From an uncultured Bacteroidales bacterium (GTDB lineage Bacteria; Bacteroidota; Bacteroidia; Bacteroidales; F082): a stretch of DNA of 64,000 bases. The notes below the pieces were generated by a model that saw only the letters and a list, made by a program, of their open reading frames with translations, had not been told where the DNA came from and ran no database searches. Made by a program: the position numbers and the translations under genes. Every line of letters begins with the position of its first letter. Positions within the stretch are counted from its first letter, which is position 1. This document shows positions 28,090-35,193 of the stretch, piece by piece. The stretch is taken from positions 62,001-126,000 of the forward strand of contig CAJOIS010000001.1 of NCBI GenBank assembly GCA_905234645.1. The letters run 5' to 3'.

Positions 28090-29859
28090 ATGGAAATAAA
28101 GAGAGTCTTTGACCTCCTCGACAACTACGTGGAGAAGTACCCCAACCAGCAGGTGGCCCTTGCTGGAAAGAAAAACGGACAGTGGGTGAACTACAGCTCA
28201 CTGTCCTATAAGGAGCATGCCGACATATTGAGCTACGCGCTCATCGAGTTGGGCATCGAGAAAGGCGACAAGGTGGCGATGATCCTCACCAACCGCCCCG
28301 AATGGAACATGCTGGACATGGCCATTTGTCAAGTCGGTGCCATCAACGTGCCTGTTTATCCTACCATCAGCGAGGAGGACTACCGCTATATCCTTCATGA
28401 CTGCGACGCCAAGATGGTCATCATCGACGGCCTCAGCGTGATGAACAAGGTGACCGCTATTTTGCCTGACGCGCCCAATGTGAAGTTGGTCTATACCATG
28501 GTCGACCGCGAGAAATATCCTTATTTCGACCAGTTGCTCCAGTTGGGCAAGGACCATCCGCACGCCGAAGAACTGGCTGCCCGCAAGGCCGCCGTCGACG
28601 AGATGGACTGCGCCACCATCATCTACACCTCGGGTACCACAGGAACCCCCAAGGGCGTGATGCTTTCGCACCATAACCTGATGAACCAGTTCCCGAACTT
28701 CCATTACACTATTAGTGACACCTCCAACAAGGCTTTCAGCTTCTTGCCTGTGTGCCATGCCTACGAGCGTGCGCTGAACTATTGCTACCAATATCGTGGC
28801 ATGTCCATCTATTATGCCGAGAGTTTGGGTACCATTGCCTCTGACATGCGTGAGGTGCATCCCACGATGATGTGTGCCGTGCCGCGCGTCTTGGAACGCT
28901 TCTATGACGCCATCCTGCAGTCGGGCAAGAAACAGAAGGGCATTAAGAAACGCATTTTCTTCTGGGCCGTGCGCCTTGGCGAGCGTTATAAGATTGATGC
29001 GGTCAGTCGCCACTGGTTCTATGATTGGAAGCTGGGTATCGCTGACAAGCTGGTTTACGCCAAAATCAGGGAAGGTATCGGCGCCGACAACTTCGACATC
29101 ATCGTGTCGGGTGCCGCCGCCATCTCGCAAAAGATTGCTGGATTCTTCTCGGCCATCAAGATGCCTGTGTTTGAAGGCTATGGTTTGACGGAGACATCTC
29201 CTGTCATCGCCGTCAGCAACCGCAGCCCTCATGGTCGCGAAGTGGGCTATGTGGGTCAACCCTTGCCTGGCACAGAGGTGAAGATTGCGGACAACGGTGA
29301 GATTTGCTGCCGTGGCCACAATGTGATGATGGGCTACTACAAACATCCCGAACTCACCAAGGAGGTCATCGACGAGGAAGGCTGGTTCCACACGGGCGAT
29401 ATGGGCGAGATTGACCAATACAACCGCTTACGTATCACAGGCCGTATCAAGAGTCTCTTCAAGACCTCGGGCGGCAAATACATCAACCCTGATGTCATCG
29501 AAGCCAAGTTCTGCGCCTCTAAGCTGATTGAAAACATCCTAGTGGTAGGTGAGAACCAGAAGTTCGCAGGCGCCCTCATCATCCCGAGTTTCAGTGAGCT
29601 CAAGTCTTGGTGCGCTGAAGAGAAAATCCCCTATACGACCAACGAGGAGATGATCCGGAATCCCGAGGTGCTCAAACGCTTTGCGAAGGAAGTCAACGAG
29701 CTGAACAAGGGCTTGGGCGAGACCGAGAAGATCAAGAAGCATGTGCTGCTCGCCGACGAGTGGAGCATCGGCAACGGCTTGCTGACACCCACGCTTAAAG
29801 TCAAGCGCAAGGTCCTCATCGCGAAATATAAGGACGTCATCGATAAGATGTTCGAATAA
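28090..29859 (+). CDS. Long-chain fatty-acid--CoA ligase (AMP-forming)
   Basis: A 589-residue member of the ANL adenylate-forming superfamily. It activates fatty acids to acyl-AMP and then acyl-CoA at the membrane or in the cytosol for phospholipid synthesis or degradation. The P-loop motif YTSGTTGTPKG lies near residue 180. The downstream signatures EGYGLTETSP, GWFHTGDMG and GRIKSLFKTSGGKYINP follow in the correct order. The hinge and C-terminal subdomain are complete and the length is normal for bacterial FACL enzymes. AAGGA lies just upstream of ATG 28090. It is a stand-alone gene with its own promoter and a hairpin after the stop, with no functional link to its neighbours. A FadD-like function is well supported; chain-length preference cannot be read. 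Confidence 0.93.
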   Translation: MEIKRVFDLLDNYVEKYPNQQVALAGKKNGQWVNYSSLSYKEHADILSYALIELGIEKGDKVAMILTNRPEWNMLDMAICQVGAINVPVYPTISEEDYRYILHDCDAKMVIIDGLSVMNKVTAILPDAPNVKLVYTMVDREKYPYFDQLLQLGKDHPHAEELAARKAAVDEMDCATIIYTSGTTGTPKGVMLSHHNLMNQFPNFHYTISDTSNKAFSFLPVCHAYERALNYCYQYRGMSIYYAESLGTIASDMREVHPTMMCAVPRVLERFYDAILQSGKKQKGIKKRIFFWAVRLGERYKIDAVSRHWFYDWKLGIADKLVYAKIREGIGADNFDIIVSGAAAISQKIAGFFSAIKMPVFEGYGLTETSPVIAVSNRSPHGREVGYVGQPLPGTEVKIADNGEICCRGHNVMMGYYKHPELTKEVIDEEGWFHTGDMGEIDQYNRLRITGRIKSLFKTSGGKYINPDVIEAKFCASKLIENILVVGENQKFAGALIIPSFSELKSWCAEEKIPYTTNEEMIRNPEVLKRFAKEVNELNKGLGETEKIKKHVLLADEWSIGNGLLTPTLKVKRKVLIAKYKDVIDKMFE

Positions 29860-29865
29860 TATTGT

Positions 29866-29888
29866 AGAGACGGTGTGACACCGTCTCT
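29866..29888. terminator. Palindrome GAGACGGTGT, copy 1 of a dispersed family
   Basis: Perfect 11-bp arms (AGAGACGGTGT / ACACCGTCTCT) directly after the synthetase stop. The sequence belongs to the same family as the palindromes at 29944, 49334 and 60340. It may double as a transcription terminator, although no clear U-run follows. Confidence 0.6.
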
Positions 29889-29943
29889 GCCCAAGAACAA
29901 ATGGCCGCTTCAACCTCGTGTTGGGGCGGCCATTGTCGTTGTA

Positions 29944-29971
29944 GTAGAGACGGAGCACGCACCTTCTCTAC
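29944..29971. repeat. Palindromic dispersed repeat, copy 2 (imperfect)
   Basis: GTAGAGACGGAGCACGCACC followed by TTCTCTAC: the same GTAGAGACGGTGC...GCACCGTCTCTAC palindrome with mismatches. It lies between the convergent ends of the synthetase and the DUF6266-type gene, where it can also act as a bidirectional terminator. Confidence 0.6.
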
Positions 29972-29977
29972 AAATAA

Positions 29978-30874
29978 TCAATTACCGACGGCGTCGGTAG
30001 CGTTGCGTTGCGGGGTGGACTTGGGCGAGAGGAATGCAGAACCTTTGCTCGTGCCACCGTAGCTGTTGATGCTGGCGTTGAGGGCATCTTGGCCTTGGTA
30101 GCTAGTGTAGACGGCGGGGTCGACAAAGAGGTACTGGGTGCTGACGCTGACGTCGCCGTTATTGTTGCGGCTGTGAACCCAGGCTGCTGCGCTTTCGGTG
30201 ATGGGTTGGCTCATGCCCAGGAAGCCGCCCACGGAGCAGAAACCGATGGCGTTCACCATCACCATCAAGGGCGTGTCGTCGGTGAGGTTGAGCACCACCT
30301 TGCTGCCGTTCATCTTGGCGCGAGGCACGCCCGTGACGGGATCGTGCGTTTGCACGCCGTGGATGAACGAAAGCTGGTCGCCCTCTTCCCAGTTGTCGTT
30401 GCAGCTGATGACGGCAGCGCTCAACTCAGCCACGGTGGTGTTGTCGTCGATGACGAGGCCGCCGAGGCTGATGTCGGTCACCAGCATGTCGCCCCTGTTC
30501 TTGGTGTAGAGAATCGAAGTCAGCATGCCACGTGAGACGAGATAGGGAGCCAACACGCATCCCCCGTTCAAGCGGATGTCTTTGGTGATGTACACCTTGC
30601 AGAGCTTGCTGTTGGCCTGGACGAAGGCGTTGTAGGCATTCATCTTGCCATTGCCTTCGAAAGCGTTGGCCAAATAGGGCTTGAGTTGGCTGTAGATGGC
30701 CCCCATGTTGCTGAAGAGCATGCGCATGGCGGCTTGGTTTTCGGTGCGCTGGGCAACTTTTGGCACATCGGGTGCCTCGTAAACGATCGGATGGTCACAA
30801 TTCTTGCGGTGAACCACAATCAGTCGTCCGACTTGACCGTGAATGTCGGACAACATTCCTTTAGCTTTTCCCAT
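29978..30874 (-). CDS. DUF6266-type protein
   Basis: I trimmed the track ORF to the internal ATG at 30874, giving about 298 residues. The new N-terminus MGKAKGMLSDIHGQVGRLIV matches the short MGK-x-GxxG-x-x-GKVG opening typical of DUF6266, a Bacteroidota family of unknown function. The extra 31 upstream codons have no such character and reach into the spacer. There is no signal peptide and no TM segment. The middle has beta-rich stretches (SLGGLVIDDNTTVAELSAAV). It is the last gene of a minus-strand run containing an M15 peptidase and membrane proteins, so a phage-derived or lysis-associated context is likely. The family assignment rests on the N-terminal pattern and is moderately sure. Confidence 0.6.
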   Translation of the reverse strand: MGKAKGMLSDIHGQVGRLIVVHRKNCDHPIVYEAPDVPKVAQRTENQAAMRMLFSNMGAIYSQLKPYLANAFEGNGKMNAYNAFVQANSKLCKVYITKDIRLNGGCVLAPYLVSRGMLTSILYTKNRGDMLVTDISLGGLVIDDNTTVAELSAAVISCNDNWEEGDQLSFIHGVQTHDPVTGVPRAKMNGSKVVLNLTDDTPLMVMVNAIGFCSVGGFLGMSQPITESAAAWVHSRNNNGDVSVSTQYLFVDPAVYTSYQGQDALNASINSYGGTSKGSAFLSPKSTPQRNATDAVGN

Positions 30875-30900
30875 GATTTTTGGTTTTTTAAGGTTAATGA

Positions 30901-31377
30901 TTAGTTTTTGGTTGTTTTGAAGATGATAAGCAGCGCGATGACTGCCAATAGGATGAAGAAAACCCATTTGAGGATGACGCCGCGGGGGCGGATGATGCCA
31001 TTGGGGGTGATCTCGGTAGAGGATCCTGCGACTGCCACGGTGTTTTGGGCTTGTTTCTCGACGTAGACCGTGTCGGTGCGGACGATGACTTTCTCCTTGA
31101 CGTCGTGGTATCGGTCGCGGGTGGAGGCCCGGATACGGTCGGTCACCGTGGTGACGCGGAGGGTGTCGCCAGTTTCCGACTCGCGCAGGGTGATGGTGGT
31201 GGTTTCCTTGAGGGTGTCGAGGACGACCACCACCATCTGTTCGCTCATCGTGTCAGTGCTCGTTTCCGAGCTTTGGCTTATGACCTCATGCGTCAGGCTT
31301 CTCTGCACCGAGCATGCTGACGCGAGAGTGGCAGCCAGTAGAATAGCAAGCCAGCTTTTTGACACATTCCAGTTCAT
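30901..31377 (-). CDS. Lipoprotein with C-terminal TM, spanin-like
   Basis: A 158-residue protein with a lipoprotein signal peptide (lipobox ASAC, Cys 22) and a second hydrophobic segment at the extreme C-terminus (about 134-154, VILKWVFFILLAVIALLIIF, followed by KTTKN). The connecting region is charged and Thr/Val-rich, and extended in pattern. An outer-membrane lipid anchor plus an inner-membrane C-terminal TM is the architecture of phage unimolecular spanins, which link and fuse the two membranes at the last step of lysis. Its first 92 bp overlap the upstream gene in another frame, as seen in Rz/Rz1 pairs, and an M15 peptidase lies next upstream. The spanin role is inferred from architecture and context; no sequence family is recognised. 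Confidence 0.6.
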   Translation of the reverse strand: MNWNVSKSWLAILLAATLASACSVQRSLTHEVISQSSETSTDTMSEQMVVVVLDTLKETTTITLRESETGDTLRVTTVTDRIRASTRDRYHDVKEKVIVRTDTVYVEKQAQNTVAVAGSSTEITPNGIIRPRGVILKWVFFILLAVIALLIIFKTTKN

Positions 31378-31636
31378 TTTTCAGGTCTTTTACTTCTTGG
31401 GTGAGTTCGTAGACGCGGCTCTCCAAAGGCTTGACGATGTTTTTGGTGTATTCGTCCACATACATCTTGGCGAGGTCCATGTACTTCTGGCGGGTCTCGG
31501 CTTCGATGGCTTTGGCTTGGGCCTCCAGATTCTTCACTTCTTGTCGGTGCTTGCGGCGGTCGAGATACCAGTTGAGCCAGCCGCTGACCATTCCTATCAG
31601 CGACAGGATGATGGCGCTAATGTCGATGGTGTTCAT
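31286..31636 (-). CDS. Small TM + coiled-coil protein of lysis-like cassette
   Basis: A 116-residue protein with one N-terminal TM segment (about residues 6-25, SAIILSLIGMVSGWLNWYL) followed at once by DRRKHR. A long charged coiled coil follows (about 30-95, EVKNLEAQAKAIEAETRQ and further heptads). The basic cluster after the TM predicts the coiled coil on the cytosolic side, which argues against a true Rz-type i-spanin despite the overlap with the following lipoprotein gene. It might be a holin-like or accessory membrane protein. The gene starts 25 bp after the M15 peptidase gene and overlaps the next gene by 92 bp. Confidence 0.6.
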   Translation of the reverse strand: MNTIDISAIILSLIGMVSGWLNWYLDRRKHRQEVKNLEAQAKAIEAETRQKYMDLAKMYVDEYTKNIVKPLESRVYELTQEVKDLKNELECVKKLACYSTGCHSRVSMLGAEKPDA

Positions 31637-31661
31637 AATTGGAGTTTTTGGTTCTTGATGG

Positions 31662-32093
31662 TTAGAGACTTGTAACGGTTGAGTAGCCTGGGGTGCCGAT
31701 CACATGCTTCAGGATGCGGTGGCGGTTGTCGCCGTTGCGCTTCCATGAGACGTGGATGAACTGAGGCTCCATCGAGCCGGTTGTGACATAAAGAATCATC
31801 TGGTCGTATTGGCCTCGTTTGGCGATGAGGCGGGCCAGCTTGAGGTTTTCGGCGGGCGAGCCTGTGGTGATGTCGGCGGCCTCGCCGAGGGTGTGTTGGC
31901 TTTTGGCGACGCCACCCACGGCGGCGTTGTGCGCAGGGCAGCGGAAGCCGCTGTTGACGTGGATGGGTTTGCCCAAAAGCTCGCGGGCAGGGTCGAGGAC
32001 GTTGTCGACCAAGGCTTCGGCGTTTGCTTTGGCTTCGGGAGGGAGCCGGCCGCAACACTTGCAGCGCAGCTCCGTGTCGGTAAAGTGTTTCAT
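31662..32093 (-). CDS. M15 family zinc peptidase (endolysin-like)
   Basis: A 143-residue single-domain M15 (D-Ala-D-Ala carboxypeptidase-like) peptidase, predicted to cleave peptide cross-links of peptidoglycan. Zinc ligands are visible as H67 and D74 in SQHTLGEAAD and H114 in FIHVSW. The substrate-side SGFRCPAHN motif is also present. There is no signal peptide, as expected of a phage-type endolysin released through a holin, and a CxCC cluster lies near the N-terminus. The size matches the short M15 enzymes common in Bacteroidota phages and phage-derived loci. It is the first gene of a block with a TM/coiled-coil protein and a spanin-like lipoprotein downstream. Confidence 0.82.
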   Translation of the reverse strand: MKHFTDTELRCKCCGRLPPEAKANAEALVDNVLDPARELLGKPIHVNSGFRCPAHNAAVGGVAKSQHTLGEAADITTGSPAENLKLARLIAKRGQYDQMILYVTTGSMEPQFIHVSWKRNGDNRHRILKHVIGTPGYSTVTSL

Positions 32094-32112
32094 ATATGTT
32101 GGTTTTTGGTTA

Positions 32113-32145
32113 TAAAAAGGGCCCGCCAGAGTATTCGGCGAGCCC
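32113..32145 (-). terminator. Rho-independent terminator, minus strand
   Basis: On the minus strand GGGCTCGCC, a 9-nt loop, then GGCGGGCCC (one mismatch), followed by TTTTT. It separates the 23-codon ORF from the M15 peptidase gene, so the peptidase gene is either reached by read-through or has its own promoter. Confidence 0.75.
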
Positions 32146-32175
32146 TCATTTCGGATGGTACTATGTCGTGTTTCG

Positions 32176-32247
32176 TCAGCCGCTTTGCTTGCGGTCGGTG
32201 TTCTTCTTATTGCCGTTGTTGGCTTTAGTCAATTTAATTTCTCCCAT
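32176..32247 (-). CDS. Tiny 23-residue ORF, possible small peptide
   Basis: ATG at 32247 opens MGEIKLTKANNGNKKNTDRK and ends three residues later. The peptide is strongly basic and hydrophilic, with no membrane segment. It lies between two intrinsic terminators in the cassette, with the 59-residue ORF upstream. No Shine-Dalgarno is clear. It could be a real micropeptide or part of a short regulatory transcript; support is only position, codon content and the terminator immediately after it. Confidence 0.3.
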   Translation of the reverse strand: MGEIKLTKANNGNKKNTDRKQSG

Positions 32248-32346
32248 GTTTTGTCTGTTTTTAGTGGTTAAACGTGTTTTTGTTGGTTCTCTTTTAGGCC
32301 TTTTCGGATGCCTTACTCTCCTTTCTCAATCCGTGGCGGCCCTGCC

Positions 32347-32526
32347 TTAGTTGTTCTTGCTGACGATGGTTTCCTTGGCTGCGGCGAGCAACGCGTCCCA
32401 CCGATCCATCGATTGTTTCACCTTACTATCCAGGCTTCTACCCCAGGTCTGCTCATACTGTTTGTCAGAGACCGAGTTAGCCCTGATAGTATCAATCCTT
32501 TCAATGAGGTTTACTTTCTTTGTCAT
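32347..32526 (-). CDS. Small 59-residue hypothetical protein
   Basis: Below the cut-off of the ORF track. ATG 32526 opens MTKKVNLIERIDTIRANSVS and the frame ends in KETIVSKNN. It is charged, predicted helical and soluble, with Trp residues in QTWGRSLDSK and DRWDALLAA. It lies just downstream of the sigma-like gene and its terminator, in the same direction as the whole cassette. No family is recognised. The well-formed start and helical amphipathic pattern make it likely to be genuine. Confidence 0.5.
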   Translation of the reverse strand: MTKKVNLIERIDTIRANSVSDKQYEQTWGRSLDSKVKQSMDRWDALLAAAKETIVSKNN

Positions 32527-32565
32527 AATACTGTTTACTCTTTTGATTTTACCATGATTCTATGA

Positions 32566-32601
32566 AATAAAGGGCCCGCTGGTTGTCGCCCTTGCGGGCC
32601 C
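32566..32601 (-). terminator. Terminator after sigma-like gene
   Basis: On the minus strand GCGGGCCC(T) pairs with (A)GGGCCCGC at the ends of a C/G-rich hairpin and is followed by TTTATTT. It lies a few bases after the sigma-like gene's stop. Confidence 0.7.
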
Positions 32602-32611
32602 TGATGCATGA

Positions 32612-33205
32612 TTACACCTTCGCGAGCAGGTTGAGCAGCTTCTTTTCGAGTTTCAAAACCGTTTTCACGTCAGTGTTGAGAAGACTGGCGATGCCGTAAT
32701 AGTTATCGAGCTTGTACATGGCGTCGAGGTAGGCTTCCAAGTCGGGATGGCCTTTCACCGCCTTACGGGCGATTTCGTAGCCCATGTCGCGCATGTTGGC
32801 TTCAAACTTCCATTGATCGGCGAGTGCAAGGTTGGTCTCCATCTCCTCACTGAAGCTCTGGTCGCTGGTTAGTGTGTGTTCAGGCTGACCGCGTTCGTAG
32901 TAGTCTTCGATGATGTGACCCATCTTCGACTTGGCAATGTTGATCAGCTGTGTGCTTAATTTGCACGATGGTTTCCAGTGCCATTCGCCGCAGAAGAGGG
33001 CCTCTTCGCACTCGTTGCTAATGATGTCGTCGGCGTCGCCGCCCAGGGCAGCACGAGAGAAAGGCCCGTAATCGAGGCTGAAACCGCGATAGATGATCTG
33101 CCAACTCACCCACCGCCTGAGTAGTTTCAAGGCGCTTTCCCTTTCTTCTGGAGTGACCTCGGCCAGACGTTGCCACTCCTCTAAAGATAATTGGACTTTT
33201 TCCAT
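32612..33205 (-). CDS. Divergent sigma-70-like / HTH regulator
   Basis: A 197-residue soluble protein. The C-terminal part (about 165-195, NYYGIASLLNTDVKTVLKLE) has the spacing of a sigma region 4 helix-turn-helix. The middle (about 60-110) resembles a helical region 2 with acidic and aromatic residues. Length and layout fit small Bacteroidota sigma-like proteins, but the match is weak and core-binding residues cannot be verified. It is the first gene of the minus-strand phage-like cassette, where a late-gene type regulator would be expected. It is followed by its own terminator, which makes direct co-transcription with the peptidase uncertain. Confidence 0.5.
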   Translation of the reverse strand: MEKVQLSLEEWQRLAEVTPEERESALKLLRRWVSWQIIYRGFSLDYGPFSRAALGGDADDIISNECEEALFCGEWHWKPSCKLSTQLINIAKSKMGHIIEDYYERGQPEHTLTSDQSFSEEMETNLALADQWKFEANMRDMGYEIARKAVKGHPDLEAYLDAMYKLDNYYGIASLLNTDVKTVLKLEKKLLNLLAKV

Positions 33206-33416
33206 TATTAGTTTTTTGATTGTTGATAAATATGATTAGTTGTTTGTCCCAGTCCCGACTTAGTGTCAGCCATACCACTTCATCGGTCCCTTCACTTGTA
33301 TTTTATCCTACTTTTTTCAATTTTCAGGGGGTCGGCACGAAATTTTTTTCATTTTTTTTATGTTTCTCGTAAAAAACCCTAACGGGAACCAAGAGCTTCC
33401 ATCATTCATTCCTGCG

Positions 33417-33568
33417 TCTCGCAGTCTCGCGGTCTCGCGGTCTCGCGGTCTCGCGGTCTCGCGGTCTCGCAGTCTCGCAGTCTCGCAGTCTCGCGGTCTC
33501 GCGGTCTCGCGGTCTCGCGGTCTCGCGGTCTCGCCGTCTCGCAGTCTCGCAGTCTCGCAGTCTCGCAG
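33417..33568. repeat. 19 tandem copies of 8-bp TCTCGC(G/A)G
   Basis: Nineteen consecutive octamers with only the seventh base varying (G or A; one C at the fifteenth). G-type and A-type units occur in blocks, which suggests expansion by slippage or unequal exchange. The run reads open in several frames, giving the spurious SRSLAV ORF at 33360-33575. It marks the border between the phage-like cassette and the signalling island. Confidence 0.95.
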
Positions 33569-34066
33569 TCAATAAGGTAAGTGGAGTTGCAAAGATAGAA
33601 ATTATTCTTGGATTTGCAAGGGGAAATGTAGATGTTTTATTATCTAATATAGCATCGACTCAATAGCTATCGAGCAAATATTTTGTTGTATATTTTGTAT
33701 CTCAAAATATAGACTTTTTGCTTATTTTTGCACATTAACTTTGAAAGAAAGGATAAAACCACATAAATAAAAAGAAAGAAAGAAAATAACATATTATCAA
33801 ACAAGGCATTAGCTGTTATTCATATTCAAATCAAAAGCGTCGCAAACTGATGATTTGTAATTGTTGAATCGGTAAGGAATTCACGAAGAGTGTTAGTTCG
33901 TATCCTGTCTTATGTGAAGTTAATGCTCGCATCTTTTCGGTGTGGGCTGTTTTCATAAAGACAGGATGGGGTTCATGCGACGCTCCCCGTGAATATGATG
34001 GAAAAGCCCGCACCTTTTCTTTCCTTACAATTGATGGACGGCAATGCTGCAACCATCAGGAGAATT
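33569..34066. other. Gene-poor AT-rich spacer
   Basis: About 500 bp with no convincing gene. TATTTTTG at 33723-33730 fits a Bacteroidota -7 box and may serve rightward transcription. The 73-codon minus-strand ORF at 33831-34052 has no recognisable features and I do not accept it. The GTG and ATG codons at 33989-33998 extend the next gene in frame. Confidence 0.5.
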
Positions 34067-34330
34067 ATGAAAAATAAAAAAGAAGAAAAAAATCCAAATT
34101 GTTTGTTTGTCCATGTCGGTGAAATGGTGGCTGAGGTTATGTACCAGCAGCATATTTCAAAATATGATTTTGCCGAGATTATCGGCACCGACCCAAGCAA
34201 CATCTATCGTATTTTAAAAAAAGACAGTTTGGAAATCAACCAACTTTATCGCTATTCTAAGGAATTGAACCACAATTTTTTCAAGGATTTGTCGGATGAG
34301 TTTGAAAAGAAGAATGGAGGAGCTTTATAA
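34067..34330 (+). CDS. Small HTH (Cro/CI-like) DNA-binding protein
   Basis: Eighty-seven residues from ATG 34067, preceded by AGGAGA three bases upstream. Alternative in-frame starts at 33995/33998 would add about 24 residues with no obvious character. The central segment YDFAEIIGTDPSNIYRILKK has the helix-turn-helix spacing of lambda-repressor-like proteins. The C-terminus is charged (LSDEFEKKNGG). It lies 127 bp before the FHA operon in the same direction, so it may be a local regulator. A Bacteroidota HTH protein is likely; its target is unknown. Confidence 0.6.
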   Translation: MKNKKEEKNPNCLFVHVGEMVAEVMYQQHISKYDFAEIIGTDPSNIYRILKKDSLEINQLYRYSKELNHNFFKDLSDEFEKKNGGAL

Positions 34331-34457
34331 GGTTTCCTATAGGCAAATCCCATAGTATATGGCGAATATTACCATATTTAATGCAAATTATGCAATAAAT
34401 TTTGCTTGATTCTTTCTTTTTTTTGCAAAAAATTCAACATTAAAAAAACAAATTAAT

Positions 34458-35180
34458 ATGTCACAAAACAAGACAAGATTTCCAGGAATGGAAAATGCCG
34501 CAAACAATCCTTACAATCGGGATATGTTTGTCTCCAATGGCGATGATGAAATGAAAAGAAACGATCCAAAGGCGACTCGTTTTCCAGGAATAGAAAGTGT
34601 AGAAAACGGGCGGCAGGCCGAAGTTCCACATGACCCGATAGTTGGCTTCCTGTTCTCTGTGTCCAAAACTCCTTTTGGTGAGTATTGGCCATTATACATT
34701 GGAAAGAACACCATTGGCAGGAATACTGGTGACTCTGCGAATATGATTAACTTGCTTGAAGGCTCTGTTTCGAATGAACACGCTGCATTGGTGATTGAAC
34801 AATACACCAATCCCAACGAGACCGTGGCGGTTTTGGAAAACAAAGGTTCGAAGAATGGCACTTTTATCAACGGCAAACGTGTCATCTATGGGCGTACTGA
34901 AGAGTGCAAGAATGGTGATATCCTGCGTTTTGGGGGCAGTTATGAATGTATGTTGATTTTGTTTGATGTGAGGGAACTTGGGCTTAAGAAGGCCGAGAAT
35001 TTTATTTCAGTTGAAACTGTGGAAAGCAGTGATCCTTGGGACGAAGGTAATGATTCTCCCTATAAACCGAGCCGTCAGGATACTCCTTACTTCGACCCCA
35101 ACCAAACCTCGAAGGCTACCAACGCGATGAATGGCGAGCCTATGTTTGGAGGTAATAAGCACAAGACAGAGGCAATGTAA
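34458..35180 (+). CDS. Cytosolic FHA-domain phosphopeptide reader
   Basis: A 240-residue soluble protein that opens the ten-gene signalling operon. Residues about 60-170 form an FHA domain, with GRNTGD in the first loop, SNEHAAL in the second and NKGSKNGTFINGKR in the third: the residues that bind phosphothreonine. The N-terminal tail contains two copies of a short motif, KTRFPGMEN (about 5-13) and ATRFPGIES (about 39-47), each with a Thr. The C-terminal tail is Pro/Asp-rich and unstructured. This tail-plus-FHA design recalls FHA proteins whose own tail is phosphorylated by the partner kinase, as with mycobacterial GarA. It ends 13 bp before the transmembrane kinase gene, the likely partner. 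The phosphorylation sites are inference. Confidence 0.85.
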   Translation: MSQNKTRFPGMENAANNPYNRDMFVSNGDDEMKRNDPKATRFPGIESVENGRQAEVPHDPIVGFLFSVSKTPFGEYWPLYIGKNTIGRNTGDSANMINLLEGSVSNEHAALVIEQYTNPNETVAVLENKGSKNGTFINGKRVIYGRTEECKNGDILRFGGSYECMLILFDVRELGLKKAENFISVETVESSDPWDEGNDSPYKPSRQDTPYFDPNQTSKATNAMNGEPMFGGNKHKTEAM

Positions 35181-35193
35181 TAATCATTGAGCT

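Noticed and set aside
28198-29418. 406-codon antisense ORF in the acyl-CoA synthetase
   Set aside because: The sense strand encodes a complete, motif-rich enzyme; the antisense frame has no features.
31286-31636. Classical Rz-type i-spanin
   Set aside because: TM plus coiled coil and overlap with a lipoprotein gene fit, but the basic cluster after the TM predicts a cytosolic coiled coil, so only a general lysis-cassette call was kept.
31070-31675. 201-codon plus-strand ORF in the lysis-like cassette
   Set aside because: Opposes two overlapping minus-strand genes with signal and membrane features; no domain of its own.
33417-33568. CRISPR-like array
   Set aside because: Units are directly adjacent with no spacers and no cas genes nearby. 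The same reasoning rejects the 23-bp iterons at 56656.
33360-33575. 71-codon ORF of SRSLAVSRSRG repeats
   Set aside because: Only the translation of the 8-bp tandem repeat; no start context and low complexity.
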